From Pandoraea capi (GTDB lineage Bacteria; Pseudomonadota; Gammaproteobacteria; Burkholderiales; Burkholderiaceae), in NCBI RefSeq assembly GCF_902459735.1, contig NZ_CABPRV010000002.1:620001-684000 (forward strand): 64,000 nt of DNA, in the 5' to 3' direction. The position numbers were made by a program, and so were the translations under genes. Below, piece after piece: positions 8,552 to 18,070 of the stretch. Each line of letters begins with the position of its first letter. Position 1 is the first letter of the stretch. Under the pieces are notes generated by a model. The model had not been told where the DNA came from and ran no database searches. It worked only from the letters and a program-made list of their open reading frames with translations.

Positions 8552-11053
8552 ATGATGGTCGTATGGATTCTCGCGTTTGTCGTGGGCGTGAGCGCCCTGC
8601 TGTTCTATCGTGCGCATGCCTGGCAATGGTTGATTGCGACCGTGCTGTGGGTCGGCGCGGGCCTTGCCTGCGGGTTGACGGGCATCGTCGCGACCGCCGT
8701 GCTAGGCATCGTCTTCGTGCTGCCTGCCCTGATCCTGTCCATCGGCCCGCTGCGCCGTGCATGGGTCACTGCGCCGATGCTCGCCAAGTTCAGGACCATC
8801 ATGCCGGAAATGTCGGATACCGAAAAAGATGCCATCGAGGCCGGCACCGTCTGGTGGGATGCCGACCTGTTCTCCGGCCGCCCGGACTGGAGCAAGTTTG
8901 CGGCACTGCCTGCCCCGGCGCTCAGCGCCGACGAACAAGCCTTCATGGACAATCAGGTCGAGCATCTGTGCGACCTGTCCAACGACTGGGAAAGCACGCA
9001 AGTCTGGCAAGACCTTCCGCCCAAGGCGTGGCAATACGCGAAGGACGCCGGCTTTCTCGGCATGATCATCCCCAAGCGCTACGGTGGCCTCGAATTCTCC
9101 GCCTATGCACACTCTCAGGTCGTGATGAAGCTGGCGTCGCGCTGCTCGGCCGCCGCTGTCTCGGTCATGGTGCCGAACTCGCTGGGTCCCGCGGAACTGC
9201 TGCTGCACTACGGCACCGAGGACCAGAAGAACTATTACCTGCCGCGTCTGGCCAAGGGTGAGGAGATTCCCTGCTTCGCCCTCACGAGCCCCTACGCCGG
9301 CTCGGACGCCGCCGCCATTCCTGACGTGGGCATCGTCTGCCGCGGCACGCATGAGGGACGCGAAACGCTGGGCTTTCGCGTCACCTGGAGCAAGCGTTAC
9401 ATCACGCTCGGCCCCATTGCGACCGTGCTCGGCCTCGCCTTTCGCGCGCTCGACCCGGAACATCTGCTGAGCGACGACGACGAACCCGGCATCACGTGTG
9501 CGCTGATCCCGACGACGCATCCGGGCGTCGTCATCGGACGCCGTCACTGGCCGCTGAACGCCGTCTTCCAGAACGGCCCGAACTCCGGCAAGGACGTCTT
9601 CATTCCGCTGGAATGGGTGATCGGCGGACAGGCACAAGTCGGCAAGGGCTGGCGCATGCTGATGGAATGTCTGGCCGCCGGCCGAGCCATCTCGCTGCCC
9701 TCCTCCAACGTAGGCTACTCGAAGATTGCCGTGCGCGCGACTGGCGCCTACGCCGCCGTGCGCCGCCAGTTCCGCACCCCCATCGGCAAGTTCGAAGGCG
9801 TGCAGGAAGCGCTCGCGCGCATGGCCGGCAACCTGTATGCGATGGACGCAGCGCGTCGTATGGCCGCGCTCGCCGTCGATCTCGGCGAGAAGCCGTCAGT
9901 GATCTCGGCCATTGCGAAGTACCACGTGACCGAACGTGCGCGAAAGGTCGTGAACGACGGCATGGACGTCGTTGCGGGCAAGGGCATCTGCATGGGCCCG
10001 AACAACTTCCTCGCGCGCGCCTATCAGCAGATTCCGGTGTCGATCACCGTCGAAGGCGCGAACATCATGACGCGCTGCCTGATGATCTTCGGCCAGGGTG
10101 CGATTCGCTGCCATCCGTACGTGCTCAAGGAGCTGGCCGCCGCGCAGACGACCGACGACACCGCCGCCGTACGCGCCTTCGACGATGCGCTCTTCGGCCA
10201 TCTGACTTTCGTCACGAGCAACATCGTGCGCGGCGCGCTGCAAGGCATCACGCATGCCCGCTTCTCCGCCGTCCCGTCGAACGCCGCCCCCGAATTGCAC
10301 GCGTACTATCGCGCCGCGAACCGCATGTCGACGCTGCTCGCCATTGCCGCCGACGTGTCGATGGCTGTCCTCGGCGGTTCGCTCAAGCGTCGCGAGAGCA
10401 TTACCGGACGCCTCGGCGACATCCTCTCCCAGCTCTTCCTGCTCACCGCCACGCTCAAGCGTTTTGAAGACGAGGGCCGCCCCGAAGCCGACCTGCCGCT
10501 CGTGCACTGGGCCGCGCAGGACGCTCTCTGGCAAGCCCGTGAAGCGTTCGAAGGTGTGCTCGCGAACTACCCCTCGCGCGGCGTGGCGTGGTGGATGCAC
10601 TGGAAACTCATGCCGCTCGGCCTGCCGTATGCCAAACCGTCCGATGCGCTGGCCGCGCGCGTCGCCGAGATCATGCAGACGCCGGGCGACGCCCGCGAGC
10701 GCCTCATCGCCGGCAGCTACTCGCCGAGCCCCGAGGTCGACGATCTGGCCTACGGCGAAATCGTCTTCCAGATGACGCCGCAGGTCACCGTCATCGAGCA
10801 ACGTCTGCGCACGGCGATCAAGGACGGCCGTCTGCCGGTCATGCCGCAGAGCCTGCCCGAATTCACCGCCTGGGTCGAACACGCCGCGAAGCTGCAACTG
10901 GTGAGCGACGAGGAGCGCCGTTTGCTGGTGCAGTACGCCGATTACGCCGCGAAAGCTGTCGCCGTCGACGACTTCCCGGCCGACTTCGGGCGCGCGGCCG
11001 ACATGCGACAAGCCCAGCAACCGACACCGGCGGACGAAGCGCTCACGTCGTGA
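8552..11053 (+). CDS. fadE: Acyl-CoA dehydrogenase FadE (long form)
   Basis: FadE performs the first step of beta-oxidation, making trans-2-enoyl-CoA from acyl-CoA with FAD. The 833-residue length matches E. coli FadE (about 814) rather than the usual 380-residue enzymes. Residues 1-70 carry two hydrophobic segments (WILAFVVGVSALLF and a second after AWQWLIATVLW), as in membrane-linked FadE. The dehydrogenase core spans about 110-560 (FLGMIIPKRYGGLEFSAYAHSQV; ITVEGANIMTRCLMIFGQGA), followed by the DUF1974-type C-terminal region. Two ATG codons stand in tandem after GGGAGGAG. It heads the fatty-acid cluster. Confidence 0.93.
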   Translation: MMVVWILAFVVGVSALLFYRAHAWQWLIATVLWVGAGLACGLTGIVATAVLGIVFVLPALILSIGPLRRAWVTAPMLAKFRTIMPEMSDTEKDAIEAGTVWWDADLFSGRPDWSKFAALPAPALSADEQAFMDNQVEHLCDLSNDWESTQVWQDLPPKAWQYAKDAGFLGMIIPKRYGGLEFSAYAHSQVVMKLASRCSAAAVSVMVPNSLGPAELLLHYGTEDQKNYYLPRLAKGEEIPCFALTSPYAGSDAAAIPDVGIVCRGTHEGRETLGFRVTWSKRYITLGPIATVLGLAFRALDPEHLLSDDDEPGITCALIPTTHPGVVIGRRHWPLNAVFQNGPNSGKDVFIPLEWVIGGQAQVGKGWRMLMECLAAGRAISLPSSNVGYSKIAVRATGAYAAVRRQFRTPIGKFEGVQEALARMAGNLYAMDAARRMAALAVDLGEKPSVISAIAKYHVTERARKVVNDGMDVVAGKGICMGPNNFLARAYQQIPVSITVEGANIMTRCLMIFGQGAIRCHPYVLKELAAAQTTDDTAAVRAFDDALFGHLTFVTSNIVRGALQGITHARFSAVPSNAAPELHAYYRAANRMSTLLAIAADVSMAVLGGSLKRRESITGRLGDILSQLFLLTATLKRFEDEGRPEADLPLVHWAAQDALWQAREAFEGVLANYPSRGVAWWMHWKLMPLGLPYAKPSDALAARVAEIMQTPGDARERLIAGSYSPSPEVDDLAYGEIVFQMTPQVTVIEQRLRTAIKDGRLPVMPQSLPEFTAWVEHAAKLQLVSDEERRLLVQYADYAAKAVAVDDFPADFGRAADMRQAQQPTPADEALTS

Positions 11054-11107
11054 GCCCACGCTTCTGACGATACCCCCGACACCGAATACCTGGAGGATTT
11101 GCTCGCC

Positions 11108-12541
11108 GTGACGACGTCCGACCGATACCTTGCCTTCGCCAACTCCGCAGTAGGTAGCCGCCTTGCCAACGCGCTCGGCCTGCCGCGCCCCGTGCCGCTG
11201 GAGCGCATGCCGGAATACGGCGACGACGTTGCCGAGGCGCGTCCCGTTGCCGCGCCACTGGCCGTCGTCGGCGGCGCGGGCGACGCGCCGCTGCTCCCCG
11301 GGCTCGCGCGTGAACTGCATTGGCTGGGTGTGCCGAGCCTCGCGCACGCCGAGCGGCTCGACTGGATCTCATACGCCAACAAGGCAGGCACGATGAGCGG
11401 ACGGTTCAACCCGAGCGAAGGCGTCCGTCCGAAGGCCTTGCTGTTCGACGCCAGCGCCATCGACAACACCGACGACCTGCGCGCGTTGTACGCCTTCTTC
11501 CACGATACCCTCGCCTCACTCGACCGATGCGCACGTGTGCTCGTGCTGGGCCTGCCGCCGACGATGGCCGCAACGCCGCCGGCCAGCACGGCGCAGCGGG
11601 CGCTGGAAGGCTTCGTGCGCTCGCTCGCCAAAGAACTCAAGCGGGGGGCGACAGCGCAACTGCTCTACGTTGCCCCGCAGGCCCGTGAAGCCTTGCACTC
11701 GACCCTGCGCTTCTTCCTCTCCCCTCGCGCGGCTTACGTGAGCGGTCAGGCCGTCACGCTGCAAGCCCCCGTGTTCGAGACGCCACCGATGCGCGACCAA
11801 CGCCCGCTCGCCGGGCAGGTGGCTGTCGTGACCGGCGCGGCGCGTGGCATCGGTGAAGCCATCGCTACCGTGTTGGCGCGTGACGGCGCACATGTGGTCT
11901 GCGTCGACATCCCCGCCGCACAGGACGCGCTCACGACCGTCGCCACCCGCCTCGACGGCAGCGCCTTGACGTGCGACATCGCCGCGCCCGAGGCGGCCGC
12001 CGTGCTGCTGGCGCATCTGTCGACGCATGCGCCGCACGGGCTGGACATTCTCGTGCATAACGCCGGCATCGCGCGCGACAAGACACTCGTTCGCATGAGC
12101 GACGCGCAGTGGCAAAGCGTGCTGGACATCAACGTCGGCGCCCCTCAGCGTCTCAACGCCGCGTTGCTCGATGCGGGCGTGCTGCGCACCAACAGCCGGA
12201 TCGTGGGCGTGGCGTCGATCAGCGGCATTGCCGGCAATCGCGGGCAGACGAATTACGCCGCCTCGAAAGCGGCCGTGATCGGCATGGTCGAGGCGTGGGC
12301 GCCGGTGCTCGCCGGGCGTCAGATCAGCCTCAACGCCGTCGCGCCCGGATTCATCGAGACGCAGATGACCGCCGCCGTGCCGTTCGCCATCCGCGAAGCC
12401 GGACGCCGCATGAATTCGCTCGGCCAGGGCGGCCAGCCGGTCGACGTCGCCGAGACCATCGCGTGGCTGGCGCATCCGGCCTCGGGCGCGCTGACCGGAC
12501 AAGTCGTGCGCGTGTGCGGTCAGAGCCTGCTCGGAGCCTGA
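11108..12541 (+). CDS. High-molecular-weight 3-oxoacyl-ACP/CoA reductase (FabG4 type)
   Basis: The product (477 aa) is about twice the length of classical FabG. The C-terminal half is a full SDR domain with NAD(P)-binding TGAARGIG, the NAG motif (VHNAGIA), and catalytic YAASK. The N-terminal roughly 220 residues resemble a degenerate flavodoxin-like domain seen in HMwFabG such as mycobacterial FabG4. I use the GTG at 11108, 11 bases after GGAGG; a TTG at 11099 is too close to it. It is followed three bases later by the MaoC gene. The likely reaction is interconversion of 3-oxoacyl and 3-hydroxyacyl thioesters. Confidence 0.88.
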   Translation: MTTSDRYLAFANSAVGSRLANALGLPRPVPLERMPEYGDDVAEARPVAAPLAVVGGAGDAPLLPGLARELHWLGVPSLAHAERLDWISYANKAGTMSGRFNPSEGVRPKALLFDASAIDNTDDLRALYAFFHDTLASLDRCARVLVLGLPPTMAATPPASTAQRALEGFVRSLAKELKRGATAQLLYVAPQAREALHSTLRFFLSPRAAYVSGQAVTLQAPVFETPPMRDQRPLAGQVAVVTGAARGIGEAIATVLARDGAHVVCVDIPAAQDALTTVATRLDGSALTCDIAAPEAAAVLLAHLSTHAPHGLDILVHNAGIARDKTLVRMSDAQWQSVLDINVGAPQRLNAALLDAGVLRTNSRIVGVASISGIAGNRGQTNYAASKAAVIGMVEAWAPVLAGRQISLNAVAPGFIETQMTAAVPFAIREAGRRMNSLGQGGQPVDVAETIAWLAHPASGALTGQVVRVCGQSLLGA

Positions 12542-12543
12542 CG

Positions 12544-13506
12544 ATGCCCAATGACCGAGCCGATCGCCCCGACCGCCCAGATAGCGACGTCGTCCCCGTC
12601 CAGCGAGTGACACAAGTCACCTATCTGTCCTCGCCGCTGCATCTGTATCTGCGAGCGTTACTGTCGTCGCGCAAATCATCGCGGGCGCAGCCGATGCCCT
12701 TGCTGGCGTTCGAGCGCCGCAACGTGCCGCTCGATGCCGACGACATCGCCCGCTACGCGCGTCTGTGTGGCTTTCGTGAGGCAGACGGCGTACCGCCCAC
12801 CTGGCCGCACCTGCTTGCGTTTCCGCTGCACATGTTGCTCATGACGGACCGCGCCTTTCCGTTCGCCATGCTCGGCATGGTCCACCTGGCCAATCGCATC
12901 CGGCAGCATGCCGCGCTCGCCGTCGGCGACCGTCTGACGCTCGACGTGCGCTGCGGCCCGCTGTACGCGCATGACAAGGGGCAGGTGTTCACCGTCGTCA
13001 CCACAGCGCGACGGGACAACCGTATCGTGTGGACGGGCGAGAGTCTGTACCTGAGAACCGGCGTTCACAACGCCCTCGGCGTGCCTTATCGATCCGAACT
13101 CAGTGCGGACGACACGCTGACCCGAGACGCCGCGTGGGCGGTCCCGGCGGACCTCGGCCGCCAGTACGCGCGCATCTCGGGCGACTACAACCCGATCCAT
13201 CTGTGGCCGCTCACGGCGAAGCTGTTCGGCTTTCCCAGGCCGATCATCCACGGCATGTGGAGCTTCGCGAGAACGCTCGCCGCCGTGTTGCCGCCCGGCG
13301 CGGCCGACCTCGATCTCCTTGTGGAATTCAAGACGCCAGTGCTGCTCCCCGGCGACGTCACTTTCTGGCGCGCCGCAGACGCTGAACGCTTCGAACTGCG
13401 CGACGCTGCGGGCACTGTCCCGCATCTGCGCGGACGCTGGCAACCTCTCGCCCCCTCGGCATCCGCCGCCACCCCGGATCTGACGAACCTGACGGACCTG
13501 ACATGA
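12544..13506 (+). CDS. MaoC-family (R)-hydratase/dehydratase, HtdX-like
   Basis: The 320-residue product has the hydratase-2 signature SGDYNPIHLWPL with catalytic Asp214 and His219, followed by FPRPIIHGMW in the second hot-dog fold. The N-terminal half is a second, degenerate hot-dog domain, as in double-hot-dog HtdX/HtdY enzymes. Expected role: reversible hydration of trans-2-enoyl thioesters to (R)-3-hydroxyacyl thioesters, which the neighbouring FabG can oxidise. The ATG lies three bases after the fabG stop, and its stop overlaps the thiolase start (ATGA), so translation is coupled. Residues 4-15 and the last ten residues are encoded by 9-base-period repeats. Confidence 0.85.
   Translation: MPNDRADRPDRPDSDVVPVQRVTQVTYLSSPLHLYLRALLSSRKSSRAQPMPLLAFERRNVPLDADDIARYARLCGFREADGVPPTWPHLLAFPLHMLLMTDRAFPFAMLGMVHLANRIRQHAALAVGDRLTLDVRCGPLYAHDKGQVFTVVTTARRDNRIVWTGESLYLRTGVHNALGVPYRSELSADDTLTRDAAWAVPADLGRQYARISGDYNPIHLWPLTAKLFGFPRPIIHGMWSFARTLAAVLPPGAADLDLLVEFKTPVLLPGDVTFWRAADAERFELRDAAGTVPHLRGRWQPLAPSASAATPDLTNLTDLT
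12553..12588. repeat. 9-base-period repeat at the start of the MaoC gene
   Basis: Four imperfect units starting with GAC/GAT encode Asp-Arg-Ala, Asp-Arg-Pro, Asp-Arg-Pro, Asp-Ser-Asp, just after the start codon. Confidence 0.6.
13477..13503. repeat. 9-base tandem repeat at the end of the MaoC gene
   Basis: GATCTGACG, AACCTGACG and GACCTGACA encode Asp-Leu-Thr, Asn-Leu-Thr, Asp-Leu-Thr and run into the thiolase start codon. Confidence 0.75.
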
Positions 13507-14822
13507 GCGCCATCAAACCTACCGCGCCCGCCCCTGCACTGCGGCGCGTCGCCATTCTTGGCGGCAATCGCATTCCGTTTGCACGCTCGAACACCGCCTA
13601 CGCCACCGCATCGAATCAGGACATGCTCACGGCCGCGATTCAAGGCCTCGTCGACCGCTTCGACCTGCACGGTCAGACGCTGGGCGAAGTCGCTGCAGGC
13701 GCAGTCCTCAAGCACGCCCGCGACTTCAATCTGACGCGAGAGTCCGTGCTGTCGACCACGCTCGCCGCGCAAACACCCGCCTATGACGTGCAGCAAGCCT
13801 GCGGCACCGGGCTGGAGACCGCCATCCTCACCGGCAACAAGATCGCCCTCGGGCAGATCGACGTGGCCATCGCGGGCGGTGTCGACACGGCATCGGACGC
13901 CCCCATCGGCGTCAACGAAAAACTGCGCAAGATCCTGCTCGAAGCGAACCGTCAGCGCAGCACGGGCGGCAAGCTCGGCGCGCTGGCGAAGGTGCGGCCG
14001 GGAATGCTGTTCAGCCCGGCCCTGCCCCGCAACGGCGAGCCGCGCACGGGCCTGTCGATGGGCGAGCATTGCGAGTTGATGGCCCAGCACTGGGCAATCG
14101 TGCGCGCCGCACAGGACGAACTCACGCTCGCCAGCCACGAACATCTGGCGCAGGCCTATGACCGTGGCTTTTTCCTCGATCTGATGACGCCGTTCCGGGG
14201 CCTGCAACGCGACAACAACCTGCGTCCTGAACTGACGCTCGAAAAGCTCGCGAGCCTCAAGCCGGTTTTCGACCGCAGCGCGACAGGCACGCTCACGGCA
14301 GGCAACTCGACCCCGCTGACCGACGGCGCGTCGTGTGTGCTCCTCGCGAGCGAGGACTGGGCAAAGGCGCACAACATCCCTGTGCTCGCCTATCTGACGT
14401 ATTCGCAAACGGCTGCCGTCGACTTCTTCAATGCCGATGAGTCACAACGCGAAGGGCTGCTGATGGCCCCCGCCTACGCCGTGCCGCGCATGCTGGCGCA
14501 GGCCGGACTCACGTTGCAGGACTTCGATTTCTACGAGATTCACGAGGCGTTCGCAGCGCAGGTGCTGTGCACGTTGAAAGCCTGGGAAGACCCCACGTAC
14601 TGCCGAGACAAACTCGGACTGGCCGCGCCACTGGGCAGTATCGACCGCCAGCGTCTCAACGTGCACGGCAGCTCGCTCGCCTGCGGCCACCCGTTCGCAG
14701 CGACCGGCGGACGCATTCTCGCCACGCTCGCCAAGTTGCTCGCGCAACGCGGTGGCGGACGCGGCCTCATCTCCATCTGCGCCGCCGGCGGTCAGGGCGT
14801 GGTGGCCATGCTGGAACGGTAA
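13503..14822 (+). CDS. fadI: Acetyl-CoA C-acyltransferase (thiolase), FadI type
   Basis: The 439-residue product is a complete thiolase. Nucleophilic Cys100 sits in VQQACGTGLETA, the C-terminal motifs are EIHEAFAAQ, CGHPFAATGGR and the final catalytic Cys in CAAGGQGVV. The region GVNEKLRKILLEAN and NSTPLTDGASCVLLA follow E. coli FadI closely. It cleaves 3-oxoacyl-CoA to acetyl-CoA and a shortened acyl-CoA (or the reverse). Its ATG overlaps the MaoC stop by four bases. With FadE, FabG and MaoC it would complete a beta-oxidation spiral that runs through (R)-hydroxyacyl intermediates. Confidence 0.92.
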   Translation: MSAIKPTAPAPALRRVAILGGNRIPFARSNTAYATASNQDMLTAAIQGLVDRFDLHGQTLGEVAAGAVLKHARDFNLTRESVLSTTLAAQTPAYDVQQACGTGLETAILTGNKIALGQIDVAIAGGVDTASDAPIGVNEKLRKILLEANRQRSTGGKLGALAKVRPGMLFSPALPRNGEPRTGLSMGEHCELMAQHWAIVRAAQDELTLASHEHLAQAYDRGFFLDLMTPFRGLQRDNNLRPELTLEKLASLKPVFDRSATGTLTAGNSTPLTDGASCVLLASEDWAKAHNIPVLAYLTYSQTAAVDFFNADESQREGLLMAPAYAVPRMLAQAGLTLQDFDFYEIHEAFAAQVLCTLKAWEDPTYCRDKLGLAAPLGSIDRQRLNVHGSSLACGHPFAATGGRILATLAKLLAQRGGGRGLISICAAGGQGVVAMLER

Positions 14823-14861
14823 CGACGATAAAAACGTGTAGACATATCAACGGAGACAACG

Positions 14862-16604
14862 ATGGATCAAGCCGTCCAGCAGGAACGTGTGTGGCTCAAC
14901 GCCTATCCTCCCGGCGTGCCCGCCGACATCGACGTGAATCGCTACACGTCGCTCGTGCAGGCCTTCGACGAATGGATCGGGAAGTATCGCGAGCGCATTG
15001 CGTTCGTGAGCCTCGGCAGTGAAATCAGTTACGCCGAAGTGTCGCGTCAGGCGTACGCGTTCGCCGCGTGGCTACAGGCGCAAGGCGTGAAAAAGGGCGA
15101 GCGCGTCGCGCTCATGATGCCCAACTGCTTCCAGTATCCGATCTGCCTGTTCGGCACCCTCATCGCCGGCGCCGTGGTCGTCAACGTCAACCCGCTGTAC
15201 ACGGCCCGCGAGCTGAAGCATCAGTTGAACGACAGCGGCGCGCAGACCATCGTCGTCTTCGAAAACTTCGCGAAGACCTTGCAGGATGCGATCGACGGCA
15301 CGCCGGTACGCAACGTACTCGTCACACAAATCGGTGATCTGCTGGGCCCGGGCATCAACGCCAAGGGGCGTGCGGTCAACTTCCTCATGCGCCACGTCGC
15401 CAGACAGGTGCCGGCCTACGATCTTCCCCAAGCGATCCCGCTGCGCCGCGCGCTGACCGAAGGTGCTGCCCTGAAAGTCACGCCGGTGCCGCTGGTCCGA
15501 GAAGACCTCGCCTTCCTCCAGTACACGGGCGGCACCACCGGCGTTGCCAAAGGCGCCATGCTTTCACACGGCAACGTGCTGGCGAACCTGTTGCAAACCG
15601 AGGCGTGGGCCGCCGATCAGCTCGATGGCGAAATCGAAGTGAATCTGTCGTTGCTGCCGATGTATCACATTCTTTCGCTCACGGTGAACTGCCTCGTCTT
15701 CATGAGCCTCGGCGGACGCAACATCCTGATCGCGAATCCGCGCGACGTGAAGAAGGTCGTGTACATCATTCGCAACGAAACCTTTACGGGTGTGACGGGG
15801 GTGAACACGCTATTCAACGGCCTGCTCGACAACCCGGATTTCTGTGCCCGCGACTTCTCGAAACTGAAGCTTTCGCTTGCGGGCGGCATGGCGACCCAGC
15901 GCGCGATAGCCGAGCGCTGGAAGCAAGTCACGGGCAAGCCGATCATCGAAGGCTATGGCCTGACCGAATGCTCCCCGATCGTCACGATGAATCCGGTCGA
16001 TATCGCACACATGGACGCTTTCGACTTCACCGGCTCCATCGGCCTGCCCGCACCGTCGACTGACGTGCGCTTCAAGCGCGACGACGGCACCTGGGCCGAC
16101 ATCGGTGAGCCGGGTGAGCTGTGCGTGCGTGGCCCGCAAGTCATGAGCGGCTACTGGAATCGCCCCGAGGAAACGGCAAAGACGTTCGACGCCGATGGCT
16201 GGCTGCTCACGGGCGACGTCGGCGTCATGGACGAGCGCGGCTATGTACGGCTGATCGATCGCAAGAAGGACATGATTCTCGTCTCGGGTTTCAACGTCTA
16301 TCCGAACGAGATCGAGGACGTGGTGATGCTTCACCCGGGGGTGCGCGAGGCTGCGGTCGTGGGCGTGCCCGATCCGGTGGCGGGCGAACGCGTGAAACTC
16401 GTGGTTGTCGCGAAGGATCCGTTGCTGAGCGCTGAGGACCTGGCGACGCACTGTCGCAAGCATCTGACCGGCTACAAGGTGCCGCGCATCATCGAGTTCC
16501 GGCAGGGCGAGTTGCCCAAGACAACCGTCGGCAAGATACTGCGGCGCGAACTTCGCGATCCTGCGCCGAACGCGGCCGCGTCGACGCCGTTTTCGGGGAG
16601 GTAA
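14862..16604 (+). CDS. fadD: Long-chain fatty-acid-CoA ligase FadD
   Basis: The 580-residue adenylate-forming enzyme has the P-loop-like A3 motif YTGGTTGVAKGAM, the A5 motif GYGLTECSP, A7 WLLTGDVG and A8 LIDRKKDMILVSGFNVYPNEIE, with the A10 lysine in KTTVGKILRREL. The FadD-specific length and the N-terminal AYPPGVP fit long-chain acyl-CoA synthetase. It activates free fatty acids with ATP and CoA for the enzymes encoded just upstream. It lies 39 bases after fadI and five bases before the DUF1571 gene, probably in the same operon. Confidence 0.94.
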   Translation: MDQAVQQERVWLNAYPPGVPADIDVNRYTSLVQAFDEWIGKYRERIAFVSLGSEISYAEVSRQAYAFAAWLQAQGVKKGERVALMMPNCFQYPICLFGTLIAGAVVVNVNPLYTARELKHQLNDSGAQTIVVFENFAKTLQDAIDGTPVRNVLVTQIGDLLGPGINAKGRAVNFLMRHVARQVPAYDLPQAIPLRRALTEGAALKVTPVPLVREDLAFLQYTGGTTGVAKGAMLSHGNVLANLLQTEAWAADQLDGEIEVNLSLLPMYHILSLTVNCLVFMSLGGRNILIANPRDVKKVVYIIRNETFTGVTGVNTLFNGLLDNPDFCARDFSKLKLSLAGGMATQRAIAERWKQVTGKPIIEGYGLTECSPIVTMNPVDIAHMDAFDFTGSIGLPAPSTDVRFKRDDGTWADIGEPGELCVRGPQVMSGYWNRPEETAKTFDADGWLLTGDVGVMDERGYVRLIDRKKDMILVSGFNVYPNEIEDVVMLHPGVREAAVVGVPDPVAGERVKLVVVAKDPLLSAEDLATHCRKHLTGYKVPRIIEFRQGELPKTTVGKILRRELRDPAPNAAASTPFSGR

Positions 16605-16608
16605 CGCA

Positions 16609-17667
16609 ATGCCCCGCCACGCTGCTTCGCCCGCGCGTCGTCAGGTCTGTCGCGTCTGCCATGGCGCACGCGGCCTCGGTCGCATGGCACTGACGCTTGC
16701 GCTGATGCCGACGGCGCTCGTTGCCGGTGTTGTGTATGCGTTGGGTACGGTGGCGGCGTCGCCTGCCGTCGCCCAGACCAGCGCCGCCCCTCCTGCGGCC
16801 TCAGCGACCTCGGCGCAAAGCCCCGTCAGCGCGTCTGCCAATGTTGCCGGTGCTGCCGGTACCCCTGGTGCTGCCGGCGCAGACGCCGACGTCGCCAAAC
16901 TGGCCGCCCTGTCCGTCGCGGCGCAAACGCAGTGGCTCTCGCGCACGATCAAGAGCGGCGAACTGGCGAAGATGCGCGATGACCAGATCGTCGCGGATGT
17001 GCAAACCATTGCGCCGGACGCCCTCGTGCGTTTCCTGAAGGCCGAGGCCGCCGCCCTGCCCGAGTATCAATACGAGCTCACGCGCCACGAACGCATCAAC
17101 GACCAGTGGCAGACCACGCCCGATCGCATGCTCGTGAAGGTTCGCGAAAACCCGTTGCAGGTGTACGCGAAGTGGCTGCCCGATGGCGCCCACGCGGGTC
17201 AGGAGATCCTTTACGACGAGACGAAGCGGCCGAAGGAGATGTACGGCCATCTTGGCGGCATTCTTGGCTTCACGTCGATCTGGAGCAGTATCGACGGCAC
17301 ACTCGCACGCTCGCAGTCGAACCACACCGTGCGTGATCTGGGCTTCGGCTTCATCGCGGAACAGATTGCACACGACGGCAGGAGCTTCCGGGCGGCCGGA
17401 CTGAGCGGGAAGCCCGCCAAAATATCGGTTTCCGAAGTGAATGGCGTTCGCGTGCTGGCGCTGGAGTGGAATGCGCCCTCCGGGCCGCCGCAACATTACG
17501 CCAGCAAGTCGCGCTTGTTGTTAGACCTGAAGACAGGCAGGCCGCGCGGTATCGAGGCGTGGGATGCCTCCGGTCAGAAGACCGAGGAGATGCGCTTCGA
17601 GAAAGTTCGCAAGGAACAGTGGACAGACGCGACCTTCGATCCGAAAAACCCCGACTACAAGTTCTGA
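16609..17667 (+). CDS. DUF1571-type exported protein of unknown function
   Basis: The 352-residue product starts with a basic segment and a hydrophobic stretch (MALTLALMPTALVAGVVYAL, residues about 26-45) ending near ASPAVAQT, which looks like a signal peptide. An Ala/Pro/Gly-rich linker follows (to about 85), then a globular region with LPEYQYELTRHERIN, VRENPLQVYAKWL and GQEILYDETKRPKEMYGH, which I take as DUF1571. No catalytic motif is visible. It starts five bases after fadD, so it belongs to the fatty-acid operon and may bind a lipid in the periplasm. That role is only inference from a LolA-like look and position. Confidence 0.7.
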   Translation: MPRHAASPARRQVCRVCHGARGLGRMALTLALMPTALVAGVVYALGTVAASPAVAQTSAAPPAASATSAQSPVSASANVAGAAGTPGAAGADADVAKLAALSVAAQTQWLSRTIKSGELAKMRDDQIVADVQTIAPDALVRFLKAEAAALPEYQYELTRHERINDQWQTTPDRMLVKVRENPLQVYAKWLPDGAHAGQEILYDETKRPKEMYGHLGGILGFTSIWSSIDGTLARSQSNHTVRDLGFGFIAEQIAHDGRSFRAAGLSGKPAKISVSEVNGVRVLALEWNAPSGPPQHYASKSRLLLDLKTGRPRGIEAWDASGQKTEEMRFEKVRKEQWTDATFDPKNPDYKF

Positions 17668-17701
17668 GCGGCGCAGCGGCATACTAAGGAAAAACGACGA
17701 C

Positions 17702-17740
17702 GAAAGCCCGCCACCCTTTCTCCAGGGAGGCGGGCTTTCG
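17702..17740. terminator. bidirectional terminator between DUF1571 gene and minE
   Basis: GAAAGCCCGCC and GGCGGGCTTTC form an 11-base perfect stem with a 16-base loop, between two convergent genes. T-runs are short on both sides but the stem is strong. It probably ends both the fatty-acid operon and the min operon. Confidence 0.75.
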
Positions 17741-17806
17741 CGTATTCGCACATCCGGCACTATTCACCGGCTGCGCCATGCGGCGCGTGCCGGTGCCGTC
17801 AACCAT

Positions 17807-18061
17807 TCAGGTCTGCGGCAGTTCGATCTTCACTTCGAGCACTTCCAGGTTGTCCTGATGCTCGACGCTGACCTTGATGTCGTCTTGCGCGATTTTCACG
17901 TACTTGGAGATGACGGCGACCAGCTCGCGTTGCAGTGCCGGCAGGTAATCGGCCGGCGGCGACGAGCCCGCGCGTTCGTGCGCCAGAATGATTTGCAGGC
18001 GCTCTTTGGCAACGGCGGCGGTCTTTTTCTTCTCCCCCAGGAGGAAAGACAGGAAGGACAT
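17807..18061 (-). CDS. minE: Cell division topological specificity factor MinE
   Basis: MinE stimulates MinD ATPase and drives Min oscillation so that division occurs at midcell. The 84-residue product has the N-terminal membrane/MinD-contact segment [12 protein letters not shown], the switch helix [13 protein letters not shown], and the C-terminal dimerisation domain ending [12 protein letters not shown]. Length is normal. It starts nine bases after the minD stop and is last in minCDE. Confidence 0.97.
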   Translation of the reverse strand: MSFLSFLLGEKKKTAAVAKERLQIILAHERAGSSPPADYLPALQRELVAVISKYVKIAQDDIKVSVEHQDNLEVLEVKIELPQT

Positions 18062-18070
18062 GGGCGCTCC

